From NCBI GenBank assembly GCA_964436635.1, contig CAYTDM010000006.1:35481-99480 (forward strand): a DNA stretch of 64,000 bases, given 5' to 3'. Both the position numbers and the translations under genes were made by a program. Below the pieces are notes generated by a model that did not search any database, was not told the origin of the DNA, and saw nothing but the letters and a program-made list of their open reading frames with translations. Of the stretch, positions 1 through 9,521 are shown in pieces; the first letter of the stretch is position 1, and each line of letters begins with the position of its first letter. This DNA comes from DASRQK01 sp964436635. GTDB lineage: Bacteria > Bacteroidota > Bacteroidia > Sphingobacteriales > Sphingobacteriaceae.

Positions 1-1139
1 CCCACAAATCCAGCTGTTAAAGGAATACCTGCCAACGATAACATTGCGATAGTAATCACCAACGCTAAGTTTGGATTGCGTTTAGCTAATCCGTTAAATG
101 ATTCGAAATCGTCGCTTCCACTGGCGCGCTTAATCAAAATCAATGACCCAAATGCAATCACTGTAGCGAAAGAATATGCAGTCGCATATAACAAGACAGA
201 TCCTGCTGAATTTGCGCCAATCGCAATGATACCAAACATTAAGTAACCCGCATGCGAAATACTTGAGTAAGCCAACATCCGTTTAAAGCTATGCTGTACC
301 AAGGCGGTGATGTTTCCAATGAACAAGGTGATAATGGTGATACCGACTAAAACTGGAATCCAAAACTCTTGAAGCGGTTCGAAACAGAATAAAAACAAGC
401 GTAAAAAGCCTGCAAATGCGGCCGTTTTCACCACGGTACTCATGAAGGTGGTAATTAAAATTGGAGAGCCTTCATACACATCTGGTGTCCAGAAATGGAA
501 AGGTGCTGCACCCACTTTAAACGCTAAGCCCACGATTAATAATAAAATTCCCGCATACAACATGACCGGAACATTGGTTGGATGATCCACTACATATTGG
601 CGGATTTCAGCAAGGTCAAAGGAGCCCGTAGTTCCGTATAACAATGCAATTCCGAATAATAAAAAACCTGTAGAGAATGCTCCCATCAAAAAGTATTTCA
701 GTGCGGCTTCATTCGAACCAAAATCACGTTTACGTATGCCGGCTAAAATATAAAGCGCCACGGACATGATTTCAATCCCAATAAACATCATGGATAGATT
801 GTGGAAGGAAGTCACCAAAATCGCCCCGGTTAAGGAGAATATAATGAGCGCATAATACTCCGCCACATTGGCGCTAATTTTATCAAAGTAATCTTTCGAC
901 AGCAGCAAAACAAGTCCAGTGACCAGAATACACAGTACCGAGAACACAATGGCATAACGATCAAATAATATCATTCCGGAATAAAGCGGCTCTGCATTGG
1001 CATTCCAATCCATTAATAACAGCCCTGCAGACCCCAATAAACCCGCCATTGTAACCGGCAATAATGCGCCTTTTGCTTTATATAGGCCAAGGTACAAAAC
1101 TAAAATAGCCAGTAATGATAATGTAATGATCGCACCCAT
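1..1139 (-). CDS. nuoN: NADH-quinone oxidoreductase subunit N (partial, 3' end off window)
   Basis: Proton-pumping antiporter-like membrane subunit of respiratory complex I. The ATG is at 1139-1137 (protein begins MGAIITLSLL) and the frame is open to the left edge, so about 379 N-terminal residues are visible and the C-terminus is missing. Many hydrophobic helices are seen, and the family's conserved discontinuous-helix region is present (GAAPFHFWTPDVYEGSP, then KRMLAYSSISHAGY). It lies 52 bp downstream of nuoM on the same strand and is the last gene of the nuo A-to-N order. Identification is firm from the sequence motifs and from its place in the operon. Confidence 0.95.
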   Translation of the reverse strand, partial: MGAIITLSLLAILVLYLGLYKAKGALLPVTMAGLLGSAGLLLMDWNANAEPLYSGMILFDRYAIVFSVLCILVTGLVLLLSKDYFDKISANVAEYYALIIFSLTGAILVTSFHNLSMMFIGIEIMSVALYILAGIRKRDFGSNEAALKYFLMGAFSTGFLLFGIALLYGTTGSFDLAEIRQYVVDHPTNVPVMLYAGILLLIVGLAFKVGAAPFHFWTPDVYEGSPILITTFMSTVVKTAAFAGFLRLFLFCFEPLQEFWIPVLVGITIITLFIGNITALVQHSFKRMLAYSSISHAGYLMFGIIAIGANSAGSVLLYATAYSFATVIAFGSLILIKRASGSDDFESFNGLAKRNPNLALVITIAMLSLAGIPLTAGFV

Positions 1140-1190
1140 GTTATTCTATATATTCTTTTAAATTGCTACCAAAAATAATTCGTCTATCAT

Positions 1191-2645
1191 TTATTTAGTA
1201 AGGCTGCCTATATGCCCTACCATGTTTGTAATAGTATGTTCAGAAATATCCAATAAAAACTGTGGATATACCCCAATGAACAAAATCAATGCACAAACAA
1301 TCGCCAATACTGCGTGCTCATGCCATGCTAATGGACTAAAATTCGAGGTCTTGTCGTTACTAGCCCCTAACATAATTTGTTGGTAGGCGCGCAATAGATA
1401 CACGGCCCCAAATATAATGGTTAAACCCGCGATGGCTGCGAACCAAATACTGTATTGATATACCCCCATCAACATTAAAAATTCACCAATAAATCCATTC
1501 GTTAATGGTAAGCCTACCGCTCCCATCACGATGATTAAAAAATAAATCGCCAAGGTCGGTGCCGCTTTCGCAATCCCACCCATTTTGCTCATTTCATGCG
1601 TTTCTAAACGTCTACCAATGACTTCTACGATCAAGAATAATCCAATCACTGAAATACCGTGGTTGATCATCTGAATCATCGCACCTTGCAAACTTTGTAC
1701 ATTCCATACAAAAACGGCCGCCGCGATTAACCCCACGTGCGCAATAGATGAATATGCGATTAAACGCTTAATATTTGTTTGTTTGAATGCAATTAAAGAT
1801 GCGTATACCACCCCTATAACCCCTAATAAGACCGCCAACCAACCATACGCTTCGAAAGCCAATGGAGTCACCGGAATTAACCAACGAATCAATCCGAAAA
1901 TCCCCATTTTCAACATAATCCCTGCTAAAAGCATGGTGCCCGCAGTGGGAGCTGAAGTATAGGTGTCCGGTTGCCAAGTGTGGAAAGGGAATAAAGGAAT
2001 TTTAATTGCGAAAGCAATGAAAAATGCCCAGAAAATCCAGCGCTGAGTCGTTTCGTCCAAACTTAAGTTATAAAACGAAGCCAAAGCGAAATCTTGCGTA
2101 GGAGTTTGCAGATGCAAATAAATAATCGCAATCAGCATTAACAAACTTCCGAAGAAGGTGTAGATGAAAAACTTCAGGTTCACCCGAATGCGATCCTCCC
2201 CGCCCCATAAAGCACAGATAAAGTAAATCGGTATTAAAGCTACTTCCCAGCCCACATAGAAGGTAAAGGCGTCTAAAGCGGTAAACACCAGCAGTAAACC
2301 CGCTTGCATGGCCAATACCAAAGCATAGAAGTTGCCTTTATGTTGGTTCCCAAATGAAGATAAAATAATTAACGGGACTAAGGTATTCGTTAATAATACC
2401 AAAGGCAGACTGACTCCATCCAAGCCAATGTGAAAATCAATTCCTAAAGCTGGAATCCAGGCAAATTGTTGTTGAAATTGCACACCAGCAGCGGAATTAA
2501 ATTGGCTCCAAAAAGGGAGAGTTAAGCCCAGTGTAATTGCTGAAATTACTAAAGCGGCTTGTTTTGCAGAAGCTGATGTCTTAACGAATGCTAACGCAAA
2601 CGCACCAACTAAAGGGAACAGTAAAAGTATTAACAAATTATCCAT
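1191..2645 (-). CDS. nuoM: NADH-quinone oxidoreductase subunit M
   Basis: 484-residue antiporter-like proton-pumping subunit of complex I in the inner membrane. About 14 hydrophobic segments are visible. Family signatures include GWEVALIPIYF with its membrane glutamate (around residue 133), FHTWQPDTYTSAPTAGT (around 222-238) and the helix region KRLIAYSSIAHVG (around 293-305). Length matches the family. The gene sits between nuoL (32 bp upstream) and nuoN, all on the minus strand, as expected for a single operon. ATG start at 2645. Confidence 0.97.
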   Translation of the reverse strand: MDNLLILLLFPLVGAFALAFVKTSASAKQAALVISAITLGLTLPFWSQFNSAAGVQFQQQFAWIPALGIDFHIGLDGVSLPLVLLTNTLVPLIILSSFGNQHKGNFYALVLAMQAGLLLVFTALDAFTFYVGWEVALIPIYFICALWGGEDRIRVNLKFFIYTFFGSLLMLIAIIYLHLQTPTQDFALASFYNLSLDETTQRWIFWAFFIAFAIKIPLFPFHTWQPDTYTSAPTAGTMLLAGIMLKMGIFGLIRWLIPVTPLAFEAYGWLAVLLGVIGVVYASLIAFKQTNIKRLIAYSSIAHVGLIAAAVFVWNVQSLQGAMIQMINHGISVIGLFLIVEVIGRRLETHEMSKMGGIAKAAPTLAIYFLIIVMGAVGLPLTNGFIGEFLMLMGVYQYSIWFAAIAGLTIIFGAVYLLRAYQQIMLGASNDKTSNFSPLAWHEHAVLAIVCALILFIGVYPQFLLDISEHTITNMVGHIGSLTK

Positions 2646-2677
2646 GTATCCTGAGTTCTCTATATTCTACTTTATCC

Positions 2678-4597
2678 TTAAAACTTTGTCATTCCATAAA
2701 TCACCAACGCGATGATTCCGATTACCATCATAAACAGGTAAAATCCAACGTTACCATTTTGAAGTAAACGCAAGTATCTACCGGACTCATTGGTCGCTTT
2801 TCCAACGCCATTCACAAAACCATCGATCATCATGCGATCCACGACTTTATGGAAAAACACCGATAGATTATCCAATGGTTTGGTCACCATTCCGTGGTAA
2901 ATTTCATCTATATAAAACTTGTTGTATGACCATTTTGTTAAGGTATTTAATTTCGTTCCTTCTGCAGCAGGTACCACCGCATTTTTCACATATTTATTGT
3001 AGGCAAATATAGCCATGGCAACGGCAGCTAAAGCTGAAACAGCCATTAACACATATTCTGTACTGTGATCTAAGTGGAATGCACCTGTGTGCGAAGTGGA
3101 ATCCGCGAAAACTGGAGATAAGAAGTCTCCAAGCGCATGACCACCGCCTAAAGCAGCGGGAATGTTAATGAATCCACCTACCGCAGACAACACCGCCAAT
3201 ACAATTAATGGAAGAGTCATGGTCCATGGAGATTCGTGCAGGTGCTCCGCCTGATGTGCAGTGCCTCTGAATTTTCCAAAGAAGGTTAAGAATAACATTC
3301 TAAACATATAGAATGCGGTAAAGAACGCGGCTAACAATCCCAATGACCATAATACTGGATTTTCAACAAAAGCATGTGCTAAAATCTCATCTTTAGAGAA
3401 AAATCCAGAAAGAGGTGGAATCCCTGCAATCGCGATCGTTCCAATTAACATAGTTGCATATGTAATCGGCAAGTGCTTTTTCAAGCCGCCCATTCGGCGC
3501 ATATCTTGTTCATCGCTCATCGCGTGAATCACCGATCCCGCTCCTAAAAATAATAAGGCTTTAAAAAACGCGTGAGTCAACACGTGAAAGAACGCGCCTG
3601 TAAACGCACCGACTCCTAAGCCTAAGAACATATACCCTAATTGGGAAACAGTAGAATAAGCAAGTACTTTTTTAATATCATTTTGCGTGAGCGCAATGGC
3701 CGCCGCGATTAATGCCGTTGCAAGCCCCACCACCGCGATCACATTCATCGTGACTGGAGAAAGGGTAAATAAAATATTAGAACGGGCGATCATATAAATA
3801 CCTGCCGTCACCATGGTCGCAGCGTGGATTAATGCTGATACAGGAGTAGGACCCGCCATCGCATCCGGTAACCAAGTGAATAAAGGCAATTGGGCTGACT
3901 TACCCGTGGCAGCAACAAATAATAACAAGGTAATTAACATTAACATGCCATCACCGGATACCATCGTAGCCGCTTTAGGGAAAATGCCTGCATATTCCAG
4001 GGTACCAAAAGTGGTGAAAATTAAGAATACAGCTAATAAAAACCCTAAATCCCCAATACGGTTCATCACAAATGCTTTTTTCGCAGCACTCGCGTAGCTG
4101 ATATTTTTGTACCAAAAACCGATCAATAGGTAAGAACATAAACCGACTCCTTCCCAACCAATAAACATAATCAGGTAGTTAGATCCCAATACCAACAACA
4201 ACATAAAGAAGACGAATAGATTCAAGTATGCAAAGAATTTACCGAAACCTTCATCTTTATGCATGTAGCCAATCGAGTATAAGTGGATTAAAAACCCAAT
4301 TCCTGTAACGATTAATAACATGATGGCACTTAATGGGTCGACTAAAAACGAAAGTGAAATGGATAAATTACCCGCCTTAAACCATTCAAAAATAGAAATG
4401 GTAAAAGACGCAGCTTCGCCTGCTTGGCGCGCCGCGTAGACATCCGCAAAAATCATAATGCTGACGACAAAGGACGCCAAAACTACCCCACTACCAATCG
4501 TGCCAATCAAAGATTTAGACAATACATTCCTTCCCAAACCCAGGATCATAAAACCAAGCAAAGGCAACAAAGGAACTAACCAAATTAAGTCTATCAT
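2678..4597 (-). CDS. nuoL: NADH-quinone oxidoreductase subunit L
   Basis: 639-residue membrane subunit of complex I, the distal antiporter-like module carrying the long lateral helix. Visible signatures are FIGWEGVGLCSYLLIGFWY (around 146-164), LPDAMAGPTPVSALIHAATMV (around 243-264), KKVLAYSTVSQLGYM and the C-terminal domain reading KWSYNKFYIDEIYH (around 556-569). Length and order agree with NuoL of other bacteria. It follows nuoK by 66 bp and precedes nuoM by 32 bp. It is energetically the pump end of the complex. No anomalies. Confidence 0.97.
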   Translation of the reverse strand: MIDLIWLVPLLPLLGFMILGLGRNVLSKSLIGTIGSGVVLASFVVSIMIFADVYAARQAGEAASFTISIFEWFKAGNLSISLSFLVDPLSAIMLLIVTGIGFLIHLYSIGYMHKDEGFGKFFAYLNLFVFFMLLLVLGSNYLIMFIGWEGVGLCSYLLIGFWYKNISYASAAKKAFVMNRIGDLGFLLAVFLIFTTFGTLEYAGIFPKAATMVSGDGMLMLITLLLFVAATGKSAQLPLFTWLPDAMAGPTPVSALIHAATMVTAGIYMIARSNILFTLSPVTMNVIAVVGLATALIAAAIALTQNDIKKVLAYSTVSQLGYMFLGLGVGAFTGAFFHVLTHAFFKALLFLGAGSVIHAMSDEQDMRRMGGLKKHLPITYATMLIGTIAIAGIPPLSGFFSKDEILAHAFVENPVLWSLGLLAAFFTAFYMFRMLFLTFFGKFRGTAHQAEHLHESPWTMTLPLIVLAVLSAVGGFINIPAALGGGHALGDFLSPVFADSTSHTGAFHLDHSTEYVLMAVSALAAVAMAIFAYNKYVKNAVVPAAEGTKLNTLTKWSYNKFYIDEIYHGMVTKPLDNLSVFFHKVVDRMMIDGFVNGVGKATNESGRYLRLLQNGNVGFYLFMMVIGIIALVIYGMTKF

Positions 4598-4663
4598 ATT
4601 ATTGTATTACTACGTTGTGCTACTAGTTATTTTCTTTTAAAAAGGATTAAACTCCTTTATGCA

Positions 4664-4993
4664 TTACCATTTTAAGCGATTCAATGAATTAATATCCAGT
4701 GATCGAGTGTTTCTGTACACCATGACGATGATCGCTAAACCCACCGCGACTTCCGCTGCTGCCAATGCCATAATAAAGAAGACAAAAACTTGCCCTGCTG
4801 GATCGCCGCTATAAGCTGAAAATGCTGCTAATAATAAGTTTACTGAATTCAACATCAATTCAATGGACATCATGATAATGATCGCATTTCTACGAATCAA
4901 TACGCCGATTACCCCAATCGAGAAAATGATGGTACAAAACAGGATGTAATGGTTCAGGGGCACTCCCTGCATGCTATTAATAATTCCGTCCAT
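4664..4993 (-). CDS. nuoK: NADH-quinone oxidoreductase subunit K
   Basis: 109-residue, three-helix membrane subunit of complex I. The family's two buried glutamates are present, one in IMMSIELMLNSVNLL (around 43-57) and one in AAAEVAVGLAIIVMVYRN (around 79-96). These residues form part of the central proton path in the membrane arm. It is positioned 29 bp after nuoJ and 66 bp before nuoL. The N-terminus is slightly extended (MDGIINSMQGVPLNHY) compared with the shortest homologues, but there is no better start. Confidence 0.96.
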   Translation of the reverse strand: MDGIINSMQGVPLNHYILFCTIIFSIGVIGVLIRRNAIIIMMSIELMLNSVNLLLAAFSAYSGDPAGQVFVFFIMALAAAEVAVGLAIIVMVYRNTRSLDINSLNRLKW

Positions 4994-5022
4994 TTCTTTT
5001 TTTCAGTTTATATATTTTCTGG

Positions 5023-5526
5023 TTAAGACTGGGCTTTTTTAGGGTCGTTCTTAGCCAAAAGAACAGCGCCTACCATTGCGGTTAGCAATAAAATAGAAGA
5101 CAATTCAAAGGGCAATAAAAACTCATCAAACAATACTTTACCTAAGTTTTGAACCAATCCAATATCTGGATTTTTCAACATCATAGGATTTGAAGTTTCC
5201 AAAAGATTCAATGAACCAATAATCGTAGTTAAAAAACACAAACCGGCCAAAGTACCCATTATTTTAACTAAATTAGACTTCATCGGCTCCGTTTCCTTAT
5301 TCAAATTGAGTAACATCAATACAAATAGGAACAGCACCATAATGGCGCCTAAGTACACGATAAAGTTCACGACCGCTAAGAATTGCGCATTTAACAATAT
5401 ATAATGAACTGTAAACGTAAAAAACGTTATAACTAAATACAATACACTATGTACTGGATTCTTTGTAAAGATGGTCATCAATGCAAAGAATATGGATAAA
5501 AAGGCGACAAAATAAAACACCATCAT
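5023..5526 (-). CDS. nuoJ: NADH-quinone oxidoreductase subunit J
   Basis: 167-residue membrane subunit of complex I with five predicted helices. The family pattern is seen in HSVLYLVITFFTFTVHYI (around 26-43) and in FIVYLGAIMVLFLFVLMLLN (around 55-74), the helix that interconverts during coupling. The tail ends with a short hydrophilic KNDPKKAQS. It sits 11 bp after nuoI and 29 bp before nuoK. The start is the double ATG at 5526 (MMVFYF). Confidence 0.95.
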   Translation of the reverse strand: MMVFYFVAFLSIFFALMTIFTKNPVHSVLYLVITFFTFTVHYILLNAQFLAVVNFIVYLGAIMVLFLFVLMLLNLNKETEPMKSNLVKIMGTLAGLCFLTTIIGSLNLLETSNPMMLKNPDIGLVQNLGKVLFDEFLLPFELSSILLLTAMVGAVLLAKNDPKKAQS

Positions 5527-5537
5527 AGGGATAAAAT

Positions 5538-6059
5538 TTAGGCTAAGGGTTTTTCTGAACGTTTAAAATCAAACTTTGGCTCTACCAATTTATCTTTTCC
5601 AAAAATTAAGTCTTTTCTTAAGTAATCAGCGGTCGCATGCGGACCATCCAGATAAATGGCTTCCTTCGGACAAGCTTCTTCGCAAAGTCCACAGAAAATA
5701 CACCTTAACATGTTAATTTCGTAAACTGCTGCATATTTCTCTTCGCGGTATAAATGCTCTTCTCCTTTTTTACGCTCTGCAGCGACCATGCTAATGGCCT
5801 CCGCAGGACAAGACAAAGCACAAAGTCCGCAAGCGGTGCAGCGTTCTCTTCCTTCCTCATCGCGTTTCAAAGAATGTAATCCTCTGAAATTTTTCGAATA
5901 TGGACGGGTTTCTTCAGGATATTTATAGGATACTTTTGGTTTGAAAAAATACCGGATGGTGATACCCAACCCTTTTAGAATAGAAGGGATGTACATGCGT
6001 TCCCAGAAATTCATTGGTTTCTGCTCCAGTACTTTTTTCCTATTACTGATCGATTGCAT
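5538..6059 (-). CDS. nuoI: NADH-quinone oxidoreductase subunit I (2x[4Fe-4S])
   Basis: 173-residue ferredoxin-like subunit of complex I, which passes electrons through clusters N6a and N6b towards NuoB. Two complete CxxCxxCxxxCP motifs are visible: CTACGLCALSCP (around 74-85) and CIFCGLCEEACP (around 119-130). An amphipathic N-terminal helix precedes them. It is spaced 10 bp from nuoH upstream and 11 bp from nuoJ downstream. ATG start; length typical. Confidence 0.97.
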   Translation of the reverse strand: MQSISNRKKVLEQKPMNFWERMYIPSILKGLGITIRYFFKPKVSYKYPEETRPYSKNFRGLHSLKRDEEGRERCTACGLCALSCPAEAISMVAAERKKGEEHLYREEKYAAVYEINMLRCIFCGLCEEACPKEAIYLDGPHATADYLRKDLIFGKDKLVEPKFDFKRSEKPLA

Positions 6060-6069
6060 AGTTTCTTAA

Positions 6070-7119
6070 TTAAAAATAGGTGTCCTTGACCACAATTCCG
6101 ATTCCTGTTAACACAATATTTGCGATAGCTAATGGAATTAAAACCTTCCATCCTAAATTCATCAGTTGATCGTAACGGAAACGCGGAACGGTCCAACGAA
6201 TCCACATAAAGAAAAAGATGAATCCAAATATTTTAGCAAAGAAAACAAGGACGCCAATGATGGTAATCCAGTTTTGAGAGAGCCCGACTTCGTGCTGCAG
6301 GTAGCCCATGAATGGGAAGTTGTACCCACCAAAATATAAGGTAGCCATTAATGCCGAAGACACAAACATATTGATGTATTCAGCGAACATGTAAAAAGCT
6401 AACTTCATAGAAGAATACTCCACGTTATAACCACCCACTAATTCGGTTTCACATTCTGGTAAGTCAAAAGGTACGCGATTACACTCTGCAAACGCACAAA
6501 CTAAAAAGATTAAAAACCCTAACGGCTGTACCCAGATATTCCAGTTGACGAAGCCTTCTTGTTGTTCCACAATCTCTTTCAAGGAAAGTGAGCCCGATAC
6601 CATCAATAAAGCGATGATGGATAAACCCATTCCGATTTCGTAGCTAATGCTTTGCGAAGCGGCACGAACAGTTCCCATCAAAGAGAACTTATTGTTGGAT
6701 GCCCAGCCTCCGATCATCACCCCATATACACCTAAAGCGATCACACCAAACATGTAAAGAATGCCCACATTGATGTCTGCCACTTGTAAACTAATGGTTT
6801 TTCCGCCGATCTCCAGTTCTTGACCCCATGGAATGACCGCGCTACTAATTAAGGAAGTAATGATGGCAATGGTCGGTCCTGCTATAAATAAGGCTCTGTG
6901 AGCGCCTGCAGGGATGATTTCTTCTTTAAAAAAGAATTTCCCACCGTCTGCCAAGGGTTGTAAAATACCTGCGGGACCTGCACGATCGGGACCGTAACGG
7001 CTTTGCATAAACCCAGCTACTTTACGTTCAGCTAAGGTGGAATAAGCCGCGATCGCCAACGTGATGACGAATACCACCAAAACTAACACCGATTTCTCTA
7101 ATACTAATTCTAATTCCAT
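6070..7119 (-). CDS. nuoH: NADH-quinone oxidoreductase subunit H
   Basis: 349-residue membrane subunit that, with NuoB and NuoD, forms the quinone-binding chamber of complex I. Signatures: YSTLAERKVAGFMQSRYGPD with the conserved ERK/RYGP (around 26-45), GPAGILQPLADGGKFFFKEE (around 48-67) and PFDLPECETELVGGYNVEYS with the acidic loop lining the quinone path (around 217-236). It lies directly after nuoG (1 bp between the genes) and 10 bp before nuoI. Length is family-typical. Confidence 0.97.
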   Translation of the reverse strand: MELELVLEKSVLVLVVFVITLAIAAYSTLAERKVAGFMQSRYGPDRAGPAGILQPLADGGKFFFKEEIIPAGAHRALFIAGPTIAIITSLISSAVIPWGQELEIGGKTISLQVADINVGILYMFGVIALGVYGVMIGGWASNNKFSLMGTVRAASQSISYEIGMGLSIIALLMVSGSLSLKEIVEQQEGFVNWNIWVQPLGFLIFLVCAFAECNRVPFDLPECETELVGGYNVEYSSMKLAFYMFAEYINMFVSSALMATLYFGGYNFPFMGYLQHEVGLSQNWITIIGVLVFFAKIFGFIFFFMWIRWTVPRFRYDQLMNLGWKVLIPLAIANIVLTGIGIVVKDTYF

Positions 7120-7120
7120 A

Positions 7121-8140
7121 TTATGGCAGTAATTTATCTACACGATTTAATTGTTCTTTATTTGCTTCTTGCAAAGCTAAATTCGTTTTCACCACAGCAG
7201 GCGGATTTGGATTTTCGTAGTGATTTAATGAAATAACTGAGGTTTTTGCGACTTTTTTCGGTCCCTCAATCACCCAATCACTCGTTGCTTTTTTATCGAA
7301 ACGACAAGTATTACAAATGAAGTCTTTCACTTCTCCGAACTCATCTTTTCTTCCCGTTACCCTTAATACCTCTTCTCCTTTGTACCACATGGTTACTTTA
7401 CCACTGCAGCTTGGGCAATCGCGGTGCGCGTCTACAGGTTTGGTAAACCAAACGCGGCTCTTAAAGCGAAACGTTTTATCAGTTAAGGCGCCTACAGGAC
7501 ACACATCGATCATGTTTCCAGAGAATTCATTATCCACAGCTTTTTGGATATAGGTGGAAATCTCCGCGCGGTCACCACGATGCAAAATTCCATGCACACG
7601 TTCTGGAGTCAATTGGTTGGCCACAAAAACACAACGGAAACACATGATACAACGGTTCATGTGCAGTTGAATCTTGTCTCCAATGTCAATGCGTTCAAAG
7701 GTTCTGCGCTCAAATTCATAACGCGTTTGATCCACCCCGTGCTCGTATGAAAGGTCTTGGAGGTGACATTCTCCTGCTTGATCACATACTGGACAATCCA
7801 ATGGATGATTAATCAATAGAAATTCAACCACGCCTTTACGAGCTTCGATCACTTCTGGAGAGGTGATGTTCTGAACCTCCATGCCGTCCATGACCGTCGT
7901 TCTACAGGATGCCACTAATTTTGGCATAGGACGAGGATCTTTTTCAGAACCTTTGCTCACTTTTACTAAGCAAGTTCTGCATTTCCCGCCCGAACCTTGT
8001 AGTGAACTATAATAACACATAGCGGGTGGAGCAACTTCTCCTCCGATCTGACGTGCTGCGTTCATAATGGTAGTTCCTGGAGCTACATCCACTGGAATCC
8101 CATCAATAGTTACTTTAAATTTTACTTCTCCTTCAGCCAT
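7121..8140 (-). CDS. nuoG: NADH-quinone oxidoreductase subunit G, short form
   Basis: 339-residue Fe-S subunit of the complex I peripheral arm. I take ATG at 8140 (MAEGEVKF), two codons inside a longer frame that would start with TTG. In order: a [2Fe-2S] ferredoxin domain (CYYSSLQGSGGKCRTC, plus a later Cys), the His/Cys3 [4Fe-4S] motif (HPLDCPVCDQAGEC), then CIMCFRC with CPVGALTDK, and a last Cys-rich part (DCPSCSGK and FICNTCRF). The large molybdopterin-like C-terminal domain of proteobacterial NuoG, whose proteins reach about 900 residues, is absent. The frame ends cleanly before nuoH, so this looks like a genuine short form, which is common in this phylum, and not a broken gene. Confidence 0.92.
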   Translation of the reverse strand: MAEGEVKFKVTIDGIPVDVAPGTTIMNAARQIGGEVAPPAMCYYSSLQGSGGKCRTCLVKVSKGSEKDPRPMPKLVASCRTTVMDGMEVQNITSPEVIEARKGVVEFLLINHPLDCPVCDQAGECHLQDLSYEHGVDQTRYEFERRTFERIDIGDKIQLHMNRCIMCFRCVFVANQLTPERVHGILHRGDRAEISTYIQKAVDNEFSGNMIDVCPVGALTDKTFRFKSRVWFTKPVDAHRDCPSCSGKVTMWYKGEEVLRVTGRKDEFGEVKDFICNTCRFDKKATSDWVIEGPKKVAKTSVISLNHYENPNPPAVVKTNLALQEANKEQLNRVDKLLP

Positions 8141-8161
8141 TTCCAAGCTTTATTTCTATGA

Positions 8162-9517
8162 TTACGAAGCTGTTATTTCCAAAGGATCAGCATAATGTGC
8201 TAATCCGTAATTTCTTGATTGCGCTTCAGATGCGTTTGTAATATGCCATTCAAATTCATCCCTAAAGTGACGGATCGCGCTTGCTACTGGCCAAGCGGCC
8301 GCGTCCCCTAATGGACAAATCGTATTTCCTTCAATGTTTTTAGCCACATTCACTAATAAATCGATGTCGCTTTGTGATCCGTGCCCGTGTTCAATGTTAT
8401 GCAAGACCTTCTCCATCCATCCTGTTCCTTCACGACATGGTGAACATTGGCCACAGCTTTCATGATGATAAAAACGAGCGAAATTCCAGGTGTTACGAAC
8501 GATGCATTGATCCTCATCAAACACCACAAATCCACCTGAACCTAACATAGTTCCTGATTGGAATCCGCCATCTGCCAGGGACTCGTAGGTCATCAAACGA
8601 GATGCACCATTGATGGTTTTTAAAATTAAATTCGCAGGCAAAATAGGCACCGATGAACCCCCGGCGACGACGGCTTTTAAACGTTTGCCATTCGCAATTC
8701 CACCACAATATTCATCCGAATAGATAAATTCTTCTACTGGCAAGCCTAATTCAATTTCATACACTCCTGGCTTATTAATGTTTCCAGAAGCAGAAATTAA
8801 TTTAGTGCCGGAACTGCGCTCAATACCGATTTTCGCATACTCCTCCCCACCATCGTTGATGATCGGAACAGTGGCCGCGATAGATTCCACGTTATTTACC
8901 ACAGTTGGGCAGCCATAAAGTCCAGAAACCGCAGGGAATGGAGGTTTAATCCTTGGATTCCCACGCTTTCCTTCTAAAGATTCTAACAAGGCCGTTTCCT
9001 CTCCACAGATGTAGGCGCCACCTCCTGGTTGAACGTATAATTCTAAATCGTATCCGGTTCCTAAAATATTTTTTCCTAAAAAGCCAGCATTTTTTGCTTC
9101 CGCAATGGCTTTTTCTAAAATGCGAATCTGCGGCATCATCTCACCACGCACATAGATATAAGAAACTTTTGCTCCGAGCGCATAACTCGACACAATCATT
9201 CCTTCTATTAAAGCATGCGGGATGTGCGTCATTAAATATCGGTCTTTGAATGTACCCGGCTCCGATTCGTCACCGTTACATACTAAATAACGTGGCACGC
9301 CTTCTGGTTTTGCCAAAAAGCTCCACTTCATCCCTGTTGGGAAACCTGCTCCACCACGTCCTCTCAAGCCCGATTTTTTCACTTCTTCTACCACATCGTC
9401 TGGAGACATGGTTTTCAGCGCCTTTTCCACTGCTCGATATCCTCCTTTTTGGCGATAAACCTCAAAAGTGTTAATTCCAGGAACATCGATATGGTTTAAT
9501 AATAACTTACGTGCCAT
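8162..9517 (-). CDS. nuoF: NADH-quinone oxidoreductase subunit F (NADH/FMN site)
   Basis: 451-residue flavoprotein that oxidises NADH and holds FMN and the N3 [4Fe-4S] cluster. Motifs in order: SGLRGRGGAGFPTGMKW (FMN/NADH site, around 49-65), CNGDESEPGTFKDR (around 79-92), GGAYICGEETALLESLEG (around 165-182), ESCGQCSPCREGTGW and TICPLGDA for the cluster (around 349-400). It follows nuoE by 4 bp and precedes nuoG by 21 bp. Complete and typical. ATG start. Confidence 0.97.
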   Translation of the reverse strand: MARKLLLNHIDVPGINTFEVYRQKGGYRAVEKALKTMSPDDVVEEVKKSGLRGRGGAGFPTGMKWSFLAKPEGVPRYLVCNGDESEPGTFKDRYLMTHIPHALIEGMIVSSYALGAKVSYIYVRGEMMPQIRILEKAIAEAKNAGFLGKNILGTGYDLELYVQPGGGAYICGEETALLESLEGKRGNPRIKPPFPAVSGLYGCPTVVNNVESIAATVPIINDGGEEYAKIGIERSSGTKLISASGNINKPGVYEIELGLPVEEFIYSDEYCGGIANGKRLKAVVAGGSSVPILPANLILKTINGASRLMTYESLADGGFQSGTMLGSGGFVVFDEDQCIVRNTWNFARFYHHESCGQCSPCREGTGWMEKVLHNIEHGHGSQSDIDLLVNVAKNIEGNTICPLGDAAAWPVASAIRHFRDEFEWHITNASEAQSRNYGLAHYADPLEITAS

Positions 9518-9521
9518 AGGA

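Noticed and set aside
7121..8140. NuoG as a frameshifted pseudogene
   Set aside because: The frame closes 1 bp before nuoH with all Fe-S motifs intact, no leftover coding sequence follows, and short NuoG is usual in this phylum.
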